DNA of 64,000 nt from Castor canadensis (GCF_047511655.1 NC_133391.1:123450384-123514383); one strand, 5' to 3'. Numbered from the stretch's first letter, positions 31,679-42,184 are shown. The notes: generated from the sequence alone by a model not told the origin. Numbers and translations are program-made.

Positions 31679-31915
31679 GAAGCCAGGTGCCAGTGGCTCG
31701 TGCCTGGCCTATAATCCTACACTGCTTGGGAGGCTGAGATTGGGAGAATCACAGTTCGAGACCAGTCCTGAGAAATAGTTGGAGAGATCCCATCTCCAAA
31801 ATAACCAGAGCAAAATGTACTGGAGGTGTGGCTCAAGTGGCAGAGCGTCTGCTTTGCAACTGTGAAACTCTGAGTTCAAACCCTAGTTCCACTGGGGGGG
31901 AAAGAAAAAGGAAAA
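31679..31915 (+). mobile_element. B1-ID dimeric SINE, next to the B1
   Basis: aagccaggtgccagtggctc, atcacagttcgagaccagtc, ctccaaaataaccagagcaa, then gtgtggctcaagtggcagag, gagttcaaaccctagttcca. The linker (aaataaccagagcaaa) is that of the trimeric family's second module, so this may be a trimer that lost a module. Confidence 0.75.
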
Positions 31916-32214
31916 ACCCCCAAAGACATAGAAAAATTAAGAATTTGCCCAGATGGAATACCTGATAGATGGCATAACTGGGATTTTCTTTTCACAATAA
32001 TGTGTTTTATGTATAATCAATCATAACATTAGTCAGTGACTTAAAATAGGGTTAAACTACTACACAGCATTAACACTGGTGTTCTCATCCGAAGATATTT
32101 TTCATTCATGAGGAAGGAAAATGTTGCTCACTACTGATTCTGAAAATACTATTATTTCTTAAAAATAACAAGACGTTTTTCTTACAGTAGCAACTATTTT
32201 CAAACGTTCTGTGA

Positions 32215-32370
32215 AACAAGCACTGCGTTGTTACATATATTAAATGCTCTTATGTATGTTTATAACTGTGTGAAGCCCTTTATATCCCTTTTGGGCTTCA
32301 GAACAACCCTCTGATGCAGGTATTAAAATCTTTTTATAGAATAATAATAGTAATAATAATAATAATAATG
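32215..32370 (+). repeat. MIR/MIR3-like fragment and (TAA)n
   Basis: gggcttcagaacaaccctct, gatgcaggtattaaaatc has MIR3-like layout. A TAA array follows at about 32341-32368. Confidence 0.45.
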
Positions 32371-32374
32371 CGGA

Positions 32375-32505
32375 CATTTATAGCTATTTAGTCTGGGCCA
32401 AACATTGTGCCAAATACACTACAAGCATTATCTCATTTTAATCAGCCCTGTAACCTTCTGAGATAGAAGCTCTGTTATTACCTCAGCGTGCTAATGGAGG
32501 TAATA
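32375..32505 (+). repeat. MIR fragment
   Basis: gggccaaacattgtgccaaa, caagcattatctcattttaa, ccctgtaaccttctgagata: old MIR text. Followed by a T-run and an ID remnant. Confidence 0.6.
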
Positions 32506-32524
32506 TATATACCTCCTCCCTTCA

Positions 32525-32570
32525 TTTTTTTTTTTTTTTAGCAGTGTTGGGAATTGAACTCAGGGTAGAT
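32525..32570 (-). mobile_element. Partial ID-type SINE, antisense
   Basis: T-tail then gcagtgttgggaattgaact and cagggt; A-box half is missing. Confidence 0.55.
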
Positions 32571-33679
32571 AATGCAGACAAATTTGCTATTATCATTGTA
32601 TAGCAGGAAATTTTTTAATAGACATTATCTTACCCTGCTAAATTATATAACTTAAAATTCCTCCCAGGATATCTTGACAGAGCTAGACCCATTAAAATTA
32701 ATCATTGATTATTGACATAGTCTTGGTATTTAATAGGTACATAATACATCATGAAAATATTATTATATTGCTATTTTCTTGTAGAGATTAGAGCTAAAGA
32801 GTTGTTAGTTAAAATTATGCCCAGAGTATATTTGTATATTCCTTTAATATTACCCTCTCCCCTAGAGCTGTGAAATAAAAAGACATGCTGTGAAAAGTTT
32901 GATTTGAGGGGGTCATTATATTAACTGGGTCCTAGCCAGCCTGAGTAAAAATAATTTCAGTTTGGCAAGTGCACACCGAGGAATAAACTATTCTTAACAT
33001 CCAGTAACACATTATAGCCTTCCCAAAGATAAAACAGTGATGGGGTCACAGAAATTGTTGTTTTAGGGCATACGTTGCTATTAATAAAAGAGTCTTTGCA
33101 GGAAGTATATTCAGGCAGCTCAGGAAAACAGGAAAGTCACTTAGGAACCCGCTCTAAAATGCCTGCTCAGAGCTCAGTGGAATTGCCTACAGGTAGAATC
33201 CATGAATAAAGAGGACCAAATGTATTTCATAATGCTTAGAGTAGTTATATTGGAGTGACTAGATTTTAGGTAATTTATCCTCATTCTTTTATTTTCCCAG
33301 TTTGGGGGCAATGGTATATTTCAAAGACAAAAAAAACTTACACTTTTCTAAAAACCTGATTATTCCAAAGTCAATTATCTGTGCTTCAAATCATTCAACC
33401 TCTTTTGCTACTCTTTCCTAACTTCCTACTATTTCTGTTTTGGTCTTTAATTTTCTCCTTAATTCTATCTAGGAGAAAAACTTGTGAGACTCAAACCAGA
33501 CTACATACTGCCAATTGCAGCATAAAATTTTCACCAGAGCACCTGTGGGCAAGTGTGGCTGGATCAGGGAAGGTGCATCCAGGCTCCCTGGAGATCAGCT
33601 GATACCCAGGAAAACAGCAATAAGGAGGAGGAGGTTTAAAAAGACTTCTTATGAAACAATAAAAAAAAAAAGATAAAGG
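32571..33679. other. 1.1 kb without a named repeat, possible conserved element
   Basis: 32860-33300 is complex unique text (agtgcacaccgaggaataaa, ggcagctcaggaaaacagga, tgcctgctcagagctcagtg). The frames at 33381-33694 are short and unsupported. Confidence 0.3.
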
Positions 33680-33762
33680 GCTAGAGGTGGGCATGGCTCA
33701 AGTGGTACAATGCATATTTAACAAATGCAAAGCCCTGAACCCCACCAAAAAAAAAAAATATA
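33680..33762 (+). mobile_element. ID-type SINE with AT tail
   Basis: gaggtgggcatggctcaagt, ggtacaatgcatatttaaca, ccctgaaccccaccaaaaaa, ending in a (TA)n run. B-box is decayed. Confidence 0.7.
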
Positions 33763-33789
33763 TATATATATAAAATCATCAATTATTTA

Positions 33790-33890
33790 GATCTGGGGAA
33801 ATGGGTCAAGTGGTAGATTACTTGCCTAGCAAGCTTGGAGCCCTGAGTTCAATCTCCAGTACCACAAGCAAGAAGAACAAAACAAAAAAG
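33790..33890 (+). mobile_element. ID-type SINE
   Basis: tctggggaaatgggtcaagt, ggtagattacttgcctagca, gagttcaatctccagtacca, aaac-rich tail. Flanked by a weak agatct / ggatct direct repeat. Confidence 0.75.
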
Positions 33891-34529
33891 GATCTAAGAA
33901 AAATGAGTATGCATCTATGGAACTGTCAAATGAAACACCCTTAAACCATTAATGTCTGATAATAAGAAAAATGAACACACAATATAAACAGTTTTTTAGA
34001 TAAAGATATCAAAATGACTCTTTACCTATGAAAATATCTTTCTCATATGATGAGAAATTTAAGTTTAAGGTTACAGTGAAATCCATTTCCACTTAAGACT
34101 AACAAACATTAAAAGTTTGCCAAGTTACTACATTAGTGAGAGTGTGCTGAAACAGGTGTATGGACAAAATTTTAAATGCCCTAAACTATTTTTAATCCTA
34201 CAGATAATACTCTCAGATGTGCAAAATATCTCAAACGACTGAAAGAGAATGAACCAGCTCTGTGTTACTACCATAGGCTAATCTTAAAGGTAAAGTAGTG
34301 AAAGAAGCAAGGTGCAGAAGAGTTTGTATGCATGGAGCTCTGGCTTGAACAGACGATACTTTTATGTGCAGGAAGTGTTTCTGTGTGATTGCACAAGAAA
34401 AGTAATACTGTTTGCTCCTGGGGAAGGAGGGAAGACTTCACAGTATTCTTTTTTGTACCTTCTGAGCTTTGTGCCAGGTAAATATGTTAACAATTTGATG
34501 ACCAAAGGTGACATTTTCTGAGAAGGGAG
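33891..34529. other. No gene seen
   Basis: AT-rich. The 69-codon plus and 77-codon minus frames overlap near 34312-34595 and carry no domain. Confidence 0.4.
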
Positions 34530-34690
34530 TCCATATGTACAAGAACACCTAAAGCAGCATTTTTCATAATAGAGAAAAACTGAAAAAAAACCCAAATGAC
34601 CATCAACAGGAGTACAGATTTATAAACAAAAGTATATATATATTTAGAAGACTACAACAAAATAGTAAAAAAAAACATACTAAATACATT
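34530..34690 (+). repeat. Old L1 ORF2 fragment
   Basis: agcagcatttttcataatag, cccaaatgaccatcaacagg and taaacaaaagt follow the L1 ORF2 phrase 'gcagcattattcacaatagc ... aacccaaatgtccatcaac'. Confidence 0.6.
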
Positions 34691-34726
34691 TGATAGGAAA
34701 ATAATGTTGATCTGAGAAAGCCAATA

Positions 34727-34813
34727 CAGGTTGAGATAACTCAGTGATAGAGCACATGCTTACCAGGCACGAGGCCTTGCGTTCAATGCCCAAAATCAAA
34801 AAAGAAAAAAAAA
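34727..34813 (+). mobile_element. ID-type SINE
   Basis: aggttgagataactcagtga, gagcacatgcttaccaggca, gcgttcaatgcccaaaatca, A-tail directly followed by the trimeric SINE. Confidence 0.75.
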
Positions 34814-34898
34814 AATGGGTGCCAGTGGCTCTGACCTGTAATCCTAGCTACTTGTGAGGCTGAGTTAGGAGGATTGTGTTTCCAGAATAGCCTGGGCA

Positions 34899-34933
<35 letters not shown>

Positions 34934-35195
34934 CAACAACAAAAGTTGCCTAGCTCCCATCTCAATAGAAAAAACCGGGCGTGGTGGCATATGCCTGTTA
35001 TCCCAGTGACTTCAGGAAGCATAAATAGGAGGATCCAGGTCCAGGCTGGCTTGGGCAAAAAGCAAAACCCTATCTCCAACATAACCAGGGTGAAAAGGGT
35101 TGAAGGCATGGCTCAAGCGGTAAAGCTCCCACCTAGCAAGCACAAAGTGCTGCTGAGTTCAATCCCCAGTATCACCATCACCAAAAAAAAAAGCA
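34814..35195 (+). mobile_element. Trimeric B1-B1-ID SINE
   Basis: Module 1: tgggtgccagtggctctgac ... gaatagcctgggcaaa, then an internal TAA/CAA array (34900-34942). Module 2: ccgggcgtggtggcatatgc ... ggctggcttgggcaaaaagc, ctatctccaacataaccagg. Module 3: gaaggcatggctcaagcggt ... gttcaatccccagtatcacc. Same order as the trimer at 20317. Confidence 0.8.
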
Positions 35196-35505
35196 ACACA
35201 AAATAATCAAATACTGAATGATTCTGTTCATTTAAAGTTAAAAAATCAAACAAAACTTATAAATGGTGATGTAAGTCAGAATAAAGGTTTGCTTGGGAAA
35301 GATGGGGTGTGGATGTCTAGAAGGGTGGTGAGAAGAAGGAAGAGAGGTTTTGGAGTTGCTGGGCATGTTCTGTATCTTGGGCTGGTAGTGGCTAAATAGG
35401 TTCAGGCATGTGTAAAATATATCCAAGGGGTGTATATGTATTTAAAGATTAATGTATTTTATTGCATGTTGTATTTCCATAAAAAGGTCTTTTTAAAACA
35501 CAAAA
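35196..35505 (+). repeat. Old L1 3' end (L1ME-like)
   Basis: actgaatgattctgttcatt, tggtgatgtaagtcagaata, gggcatgttctgtatcttgg, gggtgtatatgtatttaaag, aatgtattttattgcatgtt. Plus strand. Confidence 0.55.
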
Positions 35506-35516
35506 AAGACTGCTAT

Positions 35517-35894
35517 GATTTAGATGTGGTTTGTCCCCTAAAGGAGGGTTTTTACCCCTAGAATATTACTCCTGGAAGGGATTAATGTAGGTCCATGGGA
35601 CCCAGTTATTTTCTTTGACAGTAGGTTGTTATAAAAAGAACAAACCTGGCCCTTACCCCATGGCTTCCTGTCTTGCCCTCTGATTTCTTCATGTGTTACC
35701 ACCATTGTGGTGCTATCTGCTATGAGGCTGAACGAATGAGGCTACCCAATCTTGGATTTTCAATCTCCAAAAACTGAACGAATGGGGCTACCCAATCTTG
35801 GATTTTCAATCTCCAAAAACTGTGAGCTAAGTAGTCTTTGTAAAGTTCTTAACCTCAGGTATTTTGGTATTGCAACAGAAAAGGAACTAATACA
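35517..35894 (+). mobile_element. MaLR-type LTR with a 46-bp tandem duplication
   Basis: Begins tatgatttagatgtggtttg, has tgacagtaggttgttataaa and ends aaggaactaatacag. The segment starting ctgaacgaatg is repeated at 35728 and 35774 (46 bp, one visible mismatch). The 5' end is probably shortened. Solo LTR. Confidence 0.8.
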
Positions 35895-36794
35895 GTTAGT
35901 AATTTGAATTAGTAGATAAAATAATTTTCAAAAAATTTACCCACCTATGAAGTGATTTCTCCCTTTACATGGGTAAAAGTCAATGTAACCTCCATAGTAG
36001 ACAATGGAAAAAATACTGAGAATTTCTTTAAACTGAAGAGGGAAAAAAGTAAAGCAACTATGGATTATAAGAATAAAATTCTGAAATTCCATTTCCACCA
36101 AAAAAAAAAAAAAAAGAATAAAATTCTGATTAAACCAATTATAAGAAACAAAACAATCTTCTCTCATAACCCCAAGTCCCCAAAGGCTGTAACCTAATGC
36201 TTCACCCCTTCCCCAGGGGCAAGAATGTTCTTTTACAAATTTGTTAAGCAGCTTTAGAAGTAAAAGTGAATAAGGAAACACTGACTGACATTTTATGAGG
36301 GGTTACCATAGTAACCCAGAGAGAGCATCCAGTTTGTGGACAAGTGACAGAAATGGAAGGGACAAGGCCATGTTGAGAAAGTAAGGTTTGTTGAGAAAGT
36401 AAGGTTGTCCCTAGCAAGGTAGAAAAGTGATCTTTGTAGGTAAAAGGACAGCAATGACAAAGTCAGGAGGAAGAGAGGCTACAAAGAGGCAAGGCTCTTG
36501 GCACCCAGAGTATTTAAAAGTGAAGAAAAACAGGTATATGAGCCTGAAAACAAGCTGATTTAGAACATTTCAGAAGCGCTCAAGAACAAGAGAAGGAAGG
36601 AAGACAGTCACCCAAAGTGAAAGGGATAAGTGCTGTTTTCTAAAAAACTTTCTTTTCTGGTCAGGAGAGGCAGAAAGGTGCCAACAGAGAAGTTTGGGTT
36701 CGCCTTCTATGCAGAGGGATTCCAACTTCTTGCCACAGAGGCATTTGTACTTCTGGCTTGTCAGGCTGGTTTTTGAGGTTTTTTTTTTTTTTTT
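35895..36794. other. 900 bp without a named repeat
   Basis: Includes a perfect 18-bp tandem pair (tgttgagaaagtaaggtt, 36371-36406) and an A-run at about 36100-36114. Frames on both strands here are lysine-rich artefacts. Confidence 0.45.
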
Positions 36795-36930
36795 TTCCTC
36801 TTAATAAGGACTTTTCTTGACTAAAAATATAATAGAGGCCCATTGTAGAACATTTGGAAAATGCAGAAAAATTTTAAAAAACAAAATCACCCAGGAAAGA
36901 CAACTGCAGCATTTGGTGTAGGGTAATTCT
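36795..36930 (-). repeat. Old L1M fragment, minus strand
   Basis: attgtagaacatttggaaaa, tgcagaaaaattttaaaaaa, aaaatcacccaggaaagaca: the recurring antisense L1M phrase 'tagaaaatttggaaaatac... aatcacccataatcccacc'. Confidence 0.5.
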
Positions 36931-37044
36931 AACAGGTGGAGGGCAGCAAATCAATGAGCAAGGTCAGAAGCCATCTTGTCCAGAGAACCCCGATGTTGTT
37001 TATTATTGGAGATTTGTCATTTTTTTTTTTTTGGTGCATTTTTC

Positions 37045-37148
37045 CATTAGAAGCTCCATGAGGGCAGGAAGTTTTGTTTTTGTTGTTCACTGCTATATCA
37101 CGGATGCCCGGCACACAAAGGCACTCCAGAAATAGCTCCTGAATTGGC
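37045..37148 (+). repeat. L2 3'-end remnant
   Basis: agaagctccatgagggcagg, gttcactgctatatcacgga, tgcccggcacacaaaggcac, in L2 tail order. Plus strand. Confidence 0.6.
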
Positions 37149-37292
37149 TTTTTTGACATTTACTTATGAAGGTCAGTTGCTAAAGTACTCCTCCTTTATC
37201 CAGCAGGGATGTGTTCCAAGATCCCCAGTGAAGGTCTGAAACAGGATAGTGCCAAGCCCTTGTGTATTCCATGTTTGTTTTCTTTATGTACT

Positions 37293-37561
37293 GGATTAGA
37301 GTTCTCTAGAGAAATGGACCAGGAATATATGTACAATGATAAGTGATTTGTGGGATTGGCTCACAGGATCCGAGGCTGGAAATGGCCTTCTGCAGGCTGG
37401 AGAGCCAGGGAAACTGTCTTCAGTCCAAGAAATTGGAAGCTTCAGAACAAGGGGGATTAATGAAGCAGCCCCAGTGTGAGTCTGAAGGCTAAGTAGCTGG
37501 TGCAAGTCTGCTTTCACACGCTGAAAGACCTGGATCTGGTATATGTGAAAAAAGGCAGAAG
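37293..37561 (-). mobile_element. LTR-like fragment inside the Tigger
   Basis: Begins ggattagagttctctagaga, then gggattggctcacaggatcc and tgcaggctggagagccaggg. This antisense phrase order belongs to ERVL/MaLR-class LTRs. The transposon sequence is continuous on either side once it is removed. Confidence 0.55.
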
Positions 37562-37890
37562 CAAAATATCTCATTGTACTATATGCACCTTTTACTTATG
37601 ACAATGTGAGATGATGCAATACCTAGGTGATGAGATGAAGTGAGGTGAGTACCATAGGCACCATGATGTAGTGTTAGGCTATGACCTAATTTACTTGAAC
37701 TCCAGTACCTCCATACCTGGACATTGGAGCTGATAATAGAGACAGTGACCAAATGAGTGATGGGGGATGGGTAGCTTATCGTGGCTGTGCCAGACAAAAT
37801 GATGATTCATATCCTGGGCAGATAGAACAGGACAGTGTGTGACATCATCCCTCTACTCAGAATGACATGCAATTGAAAGCTGATTGTTTG

Positions 37891-37970
37891 TGGCTGGGAA
37901 CATGGCTCAGTGCTAGAGCGCTTGCCTAGCATGTACAAGGCCCTCAGTTGGATCACTAGCACCAAAAAAA
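37891..37970 (+). mobile_element. ID-type SINE inside the Tigger
   Basis: gctgggaacatggctcagtg, ctagagcgcttgcctagcat, ctcagttggatcactagcac, A-tail. Younger than the host transposon. Confidence 0.85.
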
Positions 37971-38112
37971 ATTTAGAATTTTCCATGTAATATTTTAGAG
38001 TGCAATTTACCACTGGTAATTGAAACTGCAGAAAGCAAAACTTTGGATGGGGGGAGGGGGCTACTGCATTGTCTTATTTTTTTCCTTCCCATAACAGAAA
38101 TCTTTTACATCA

Positions 38113-38208
38113 TTTTCTTTCTTTTCTTTTGGTGGTGCTGGGGTTGAAACCAGTGCCTCCCTACACAGCCTAGGCAAATGCTCTACCACTGAGCTACTAG
38201 CCCAGCCC
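38113..38208 (-). mobile_element. ID-type SINE, antisense
   Basis: T-rich tail, ggtggtgctggggttgaaac, gcaaatgctctaccactgag, ctactagcccagcc. Confidence 0.8.
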
Positions 38209-39344
38209 TCATGACTTTTCTTGCTTATCAGATGAGTCTCCTCATTAAGTAAACACAGCTGTTGAAGTAAGGAAAATGTCAAATGTAAACAAAAGCTTCA
38301 GGATTTATAATGTATCCTATTGTACTTCTTCTGTGGTCTTCGCATATACACCCCTGCTCACAAGAACAATTCCTTCCATTTTTTATGTTCATCTATTACT
38401 CATATAACATAGTGAACAGAACTGAAGATCAATTGAATAAATTGCAAATCAATTTAACATCTAGGACTCTAGCTCATTTTTTAAAAATCAAACAAACTGG
38501 ATTTCTTTTTAAAAGTTATGTTTGGATCCTAATTTCTTTTCCATGCATCAGGACTTGCCTATACACCATGTGAAGTGAGCAGGACAATTCCATGCTGTTT
38601 AGAGGGCTAGTGAAGGAAGGTAAGAGCATTGAATATTTCTGCAATAAAATTTTCAAGGAGGGCAGATGGAATGACTCAAACTTGCAATACAGACAGAAAT
38701 GGGAGGTGAACATTCTCACCGTTGGAACTAAAACACTCTTGGAATTATTCATAACCAGAGGTAGTCAGGGCCCTGAAATACCCATGCCAGCAAGGCTTTG
38801 GAGCCATAGCAAAACAATCACAGTTAAGCAAAGTTGCATTGGTTCACACAACTGGGAAGTCCAGAGGTGGAACTAAGTCGAGCATGGATGGTTCCAGAGG
38901 CTTAAAAATGTCAGTGTTCTCCCGACATTTGATGGGATCAGGTATCAGGAGACTCAGACTTGTGCTGCTGGGATCCTTTTCCCTTTGCTAAACCCTTAAT
39001 ACTAACCAGAGAATAAGATATTTGAGTTGGCCAGGCCTGTATCCTTATGAGGAGGCTGGACTAAACTCACCCAAATAGAGCGAGGCAAATTTTCCACAAG
39101 AAAGAGGAGTTCTTGGAGTGGCAAAGGGTTTGGTAACAAGATCGAACTTTACCTGAGCCCTGTGCTCCTGGAAAACAGCATCAAAAAAAGTACACTTCCG
39201 TCCTTTTTGCTCCAGGAAATCTTTTTTTTCCTTCCCCCATGGGACTAGATAAGACTTGCAGTGACCCCTGGTCTACCTATGACAATGCCATAATAAACCC
39301 TCTAAATTCCCATTCTTGCTGTTTGTTTGTGGCTGTAGCCCATT
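38209..39344. other. 1.1 kb, no gene called
   Basis: 38890-39340 is GC-richer, with an aataaa at about 39290 preceded by catgggactagataagactt. It may be an old LTR, but I cannot name it. Frames of 78-94 codons on both strands are unsupported. Confidence 0.35.
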
Positions 39345-39382
39345 TGAACTCATCCTTCCCACTTGAGCCACTCTACCAGACC
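39345..39382 (-). mobile_element. ID-type SINE fragment, antisense
   Basis: tttgaactcatccttcccac then ttgagccactctaccagacc. Confidence 0.55.
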
Positions 39383-39617
39383 AAATTCCCATTCTTTACC
39401 ACATAGATGATTAGCTGGGCTGTTTGTCCCCACCAACCAATTTGCAGAAAATTCATGGTAACTTGACTAAGCTTATCAGCTTCTCTCCCTCCTCCCAGTC
39501 CCTGAAGGCAGCCTATTCCTCTTAAATTTTGAGACCTAGTGGACTTCAGGGGACACCCCCCCATCTGCCTGGTGACTCCACACACTCATCCCAAGCCCCT
39601 CCCCTCCTGATTTCTCA

Positions 39618-39709
39618 CCTGTTTGTTTGCTTTTGGGCAGTACTGGGGATAGAACTAAGGGTCTCTGCCTTGAGAGCTCTGTCACTTGAGCCATGTTCCC
39701 CCAGTCCTA
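39618..39709 (-). mobile_element. ID-type SINE, antisense
   Basis: tgggcagtactggggataga, gagagctctgtcacttgagc, catgttcccccagtcc. Confidence 0.75.
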
Positions 39710-39737
39710 AAGTTTCAGTTTTGTAAGACAAAAAAGT

Positions 39738-39843
39738 TCTGGAGATGGGTTGCACAGCAATGTGAATATAACTAACCCTACTAAAACTGTACACTTAGAA
39801 TGGTAAGATGGTAAACATATTTACCACAATAAAAGTAAGTTTT
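39738..39843 (+). repeat. Old L1M 3' end
   Basis: ggttgcacagcaatgtgaat, aaaactgtacacttagaatg, gtaagatggtaaacatattt, accacaataaaagtaag. The recurring end of old mammalian L1s; the next L1 inserted at its A-rich tail. Confidence 0.7.
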
Positions 39844-39858
39844 AAAAAGGTAGCTTCA

Positions 39859-40344
39859 ACACAACAATGGGATTGGACTTTGAGCACATGATAAAAGCAA
39901 GAGCACACAAGGAAGGGGTGAGGAAAGGTAAGACACCTAAAAAACTAGCTAGCATTTGTTGCCCTTAACGCAGAGAAACTAAAGCAGATACCTTAAAAGC
40001 AACTAAGGCCAATAAGAAAAGGGGACCAGGAACTAGAGAAAAGGTGAGATCAAAAAGAATTAACCTAGAAGGTAACACCCACGCACAGGAAATCAATGTG
40101 AGTCAATGCCCTGTATAGCTATCCTTATCTCAACCAGCAAAAACCCTTGTTCCTTCCTATTATTGCTTATACTCTCTCTAAACAAAATTAGAAATAAGGG
40201 CAAAATAGTTTCTGCTGGGTATTGAGGGGGTGGGGGGGAGAGGGAGGGGGCGGAGTGGGTGGTAAGGGAAGGGGTGGGGGCAGGGGGGAGAAATGACCCA
40301 AGTCTTGTATGCACATATGAATAATAAAAGGAAAAAAATAAAAT
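39859..40344 (+). mobile_element. Young L1 3' UTR insertion with 15-bp TSD
   Basis: About 486 bp of 3' UTR: cacatgataaaagcaagagc, aactagctagcatttgttgc, tgccctgtatagctatcctt, then the G-rich tract (40226-40290) and agtcttgtatgcacatatga, aataaaagg and an A-rich tail. aaaaaggtagcttca repeats exactly at 39844-39858 and 40345-40359. It carries no ORF2. It gives the full 3' end of the family and so the orientation of the other copies. Confidence 0.9.
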
Positions 40345-40359
40345 AAAAAGGTAGCTTCA

Positions 40360-40829
40360 TTACTAGTAAAGTTGGTTGGAGAATGTGGTGTTGTCTGTGG
40401 ACAAGTAGTGTATTGTACTCACCTCCCTGAATTAAAATAAACTGCTTCAAACTTCAGGTCTTCTGGCAGGCAGAGCTTACTCTAGCAAGCTCATCACAAG
40501 TGGTAAGGCCTGAAGGACAGGCCACTCTGAAAAAAGGAAGGGCCAAGTTACATAGCACCAGGTTCTTCTCTTAGTCTTAGCAAAGAAAGTCTTTTCCCAA
40601 GGAGGGAGGGAGAGAAGAGGAGAGGCCTGAGTCCCTCAAGTTATCTCTCCTGAAAATAAGCCAAACCTGAGGGGTTGAGCATTTACCCCTAACCAGTCAG
40701 TTTAGGGGAAGGGAGGAGTGGAGGGGGGGAGGAGAAAAGGAGGGAAAACACATTAGAATAGAGACCTGGAAGAAATTCTACTCACTTTGTTGCTTGAATT
40801 GCAGGATTTGGAGTGATCGTTCTTTCGCC
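40360..40829. other. No gene seen
   Basis: Moderate complexity with a G/A-rich run near 40710-40750. No repeat named. Confidence 0.45.
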
Positions 40830-40917
40830 CTCTCTTTTGTAGTGTTGAGAATTGAACCCAGGGCCTCACACATGCTAGACAAGCACTCCACCACTGAGCT
40901 ACATCCCCAGCCCCTCT
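40830..40917 (-). mobile_element. ID-type SINE, antisense
   Basis: tagtgttgagaattgaaccc, gacaagcactccaccactga, gctacatccccagcccc. Nearly complete tRNA-like part. Confidence 0.85.
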
Positions 40918-41433
40918 TTTTCTAAATTAAACCAGGTATTATTATACCTTTTAAAATAAACAATTTTGTCAATATTGAAACTACCAGTTTATAACAGTTT
41001 GATACACTCAATTTATTAAGTGACTAAAAGGGAAAAAATAAAGTGGATTATTAACGTACGGTTCACATTTTATACTTATCCTAACTGTATTCTGGCTTTT
41101 TCTTACGTAGTTTCATTACTATTATCAGTGAAGCTGAAAAGTTTCAAAATGCTTTTACTTGTTACTAATGCTAAAACAGGAGAAAATTTTTCTATAATGA
41201 AACATTTATGTGATTTACATGTTTTCATTTGAAAATGGGAGATACTCTCTCATGCACAAAAATTTAAGGTCAAACACAGTTATATTAGATATATTTAACT
41301 TATTTTTTTTTTTTACTAAAAGGCATAAATCAATTCCCTGTAGTGCTGGGGACCTCTCTTGTTTTTCCATATCTCTCTATGGAGAAGGTAGGTCAGATTT
41401 CATTTTGCTAGGTCATCAGATGACAGCAGCATA
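40918..41433. other. No gene seen
   Basis: AT-rich. Frames of 70 and 76 codons overlap end to start near 41210 without domain content. Confidence 0.4.
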
Positions 41434-41552
41434 TAGCTAGACGTGGTGGTGCACCCTTACAATTCCAGCTACTTAGGAGGCAGAGGTAGGAAGATTGTGA
41501 TTTGAGGCTGGCCCAGGCAAAAGCACAAAGGCCCTTTCTGAAAAACAAAGTA
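41434..41552 (+). mobile_element. B1-like SINE
   Basis: gctagacgtggtggtgcacc, aggaggcagaggtaggaaga, tttgaggctggcccaggcaa, gccctttctgaaaaacaaa. Confidence 0.75.
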
Positions 41553-41619
41553 TAAACATTTCTTTTATTTAATTTTCAGTGGAAAGGTTATCTTTAAAAA
41601 TTGTACTTATTAAAAGAAG

Positions 41620-42112
41620 GAAGTTAAGAAGGTGAATATGGGTAATGTACTTTTTATGCAAGAATGAACATAGAAAGTTTAAACCTGTTGAAATCACCAT
41701 AAGAAGGGGACTAAGGCAGAAAGGAGAAACACAGAGGGGATGAACCAATTCAGGTTATAATACATATACACATGGAAATGTCACAAGGAAACTCTCTGTA
41801 TAGCTACCTTAAGCAAACAAAAATGCCTTTTTTTTAAAAAACAGAGAACAGGAAGGTAAAATAGGTCCTGTCTAGGGATTGGTACCAGTAGGAGGGGGAG
41901 GATACAAGGAAAGGGAGTAGGAGGGTGAATATGTGGAAATATCATGTACTCATGCATGAAAATGGAAAAATGAGACCTGTGGAAACTGTTCTAGGAATGA
42001 CGGGGAGGGGAATAAGGGATACTTCATCTATGATGTATTGTAAGAACTTTGGTAAATGTCACAATGTACCCCCAGTACATCAATAATAAAAATAAATAAA
42101 TTTTAAAAATAG
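41620..42112 (+). mobile_element. Old L1 3' end, plus strand
   Basis: aggtgaatatgggtaatgta, acctgttgaaatcaccataa, ggaaatatcatgtactcatg, tgatgtattgtaagaacttt, acaatgtacccccagtacat, then a tail of aataataaaaataaataaa. Internal duplication of the 'gaaggtgaatatg' phrase (near 41630 and 41920). Confidence 0.65.
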
Positions 42113-42184
42113 AAAAAGTTGCACTTACTTACAATCAGATTTTAAGGAAAACCTTACACTGAATGTAAATTAGACCTTAATCTA

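Larger units (their letters stand above)
37174..38066 (+). mobile_element. Tigger/pogo-type DNA transposon, twice interrupted
   Basis: Left end: ctcctttatccagcaggga, gtgttccaagatccccagtg, aaggtctgaaacaggatagt. After an inserted LTR piece: aaaatatctcattgtactat, acaatgtgagatgatgcaat, acctaggtgatgagatgaag, tgaggtgagta. After an inserted ID: ggtaattgaaactgcagaaa, gcaaaactttggatgggggg, ctactgca. The order and the near-inverted ends (stretches around ctccttta and ggggggctactg) fit a Tigger/MER2-group MITE. Non-autonomous; no transposase is encoded. Confidence 0.75.
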
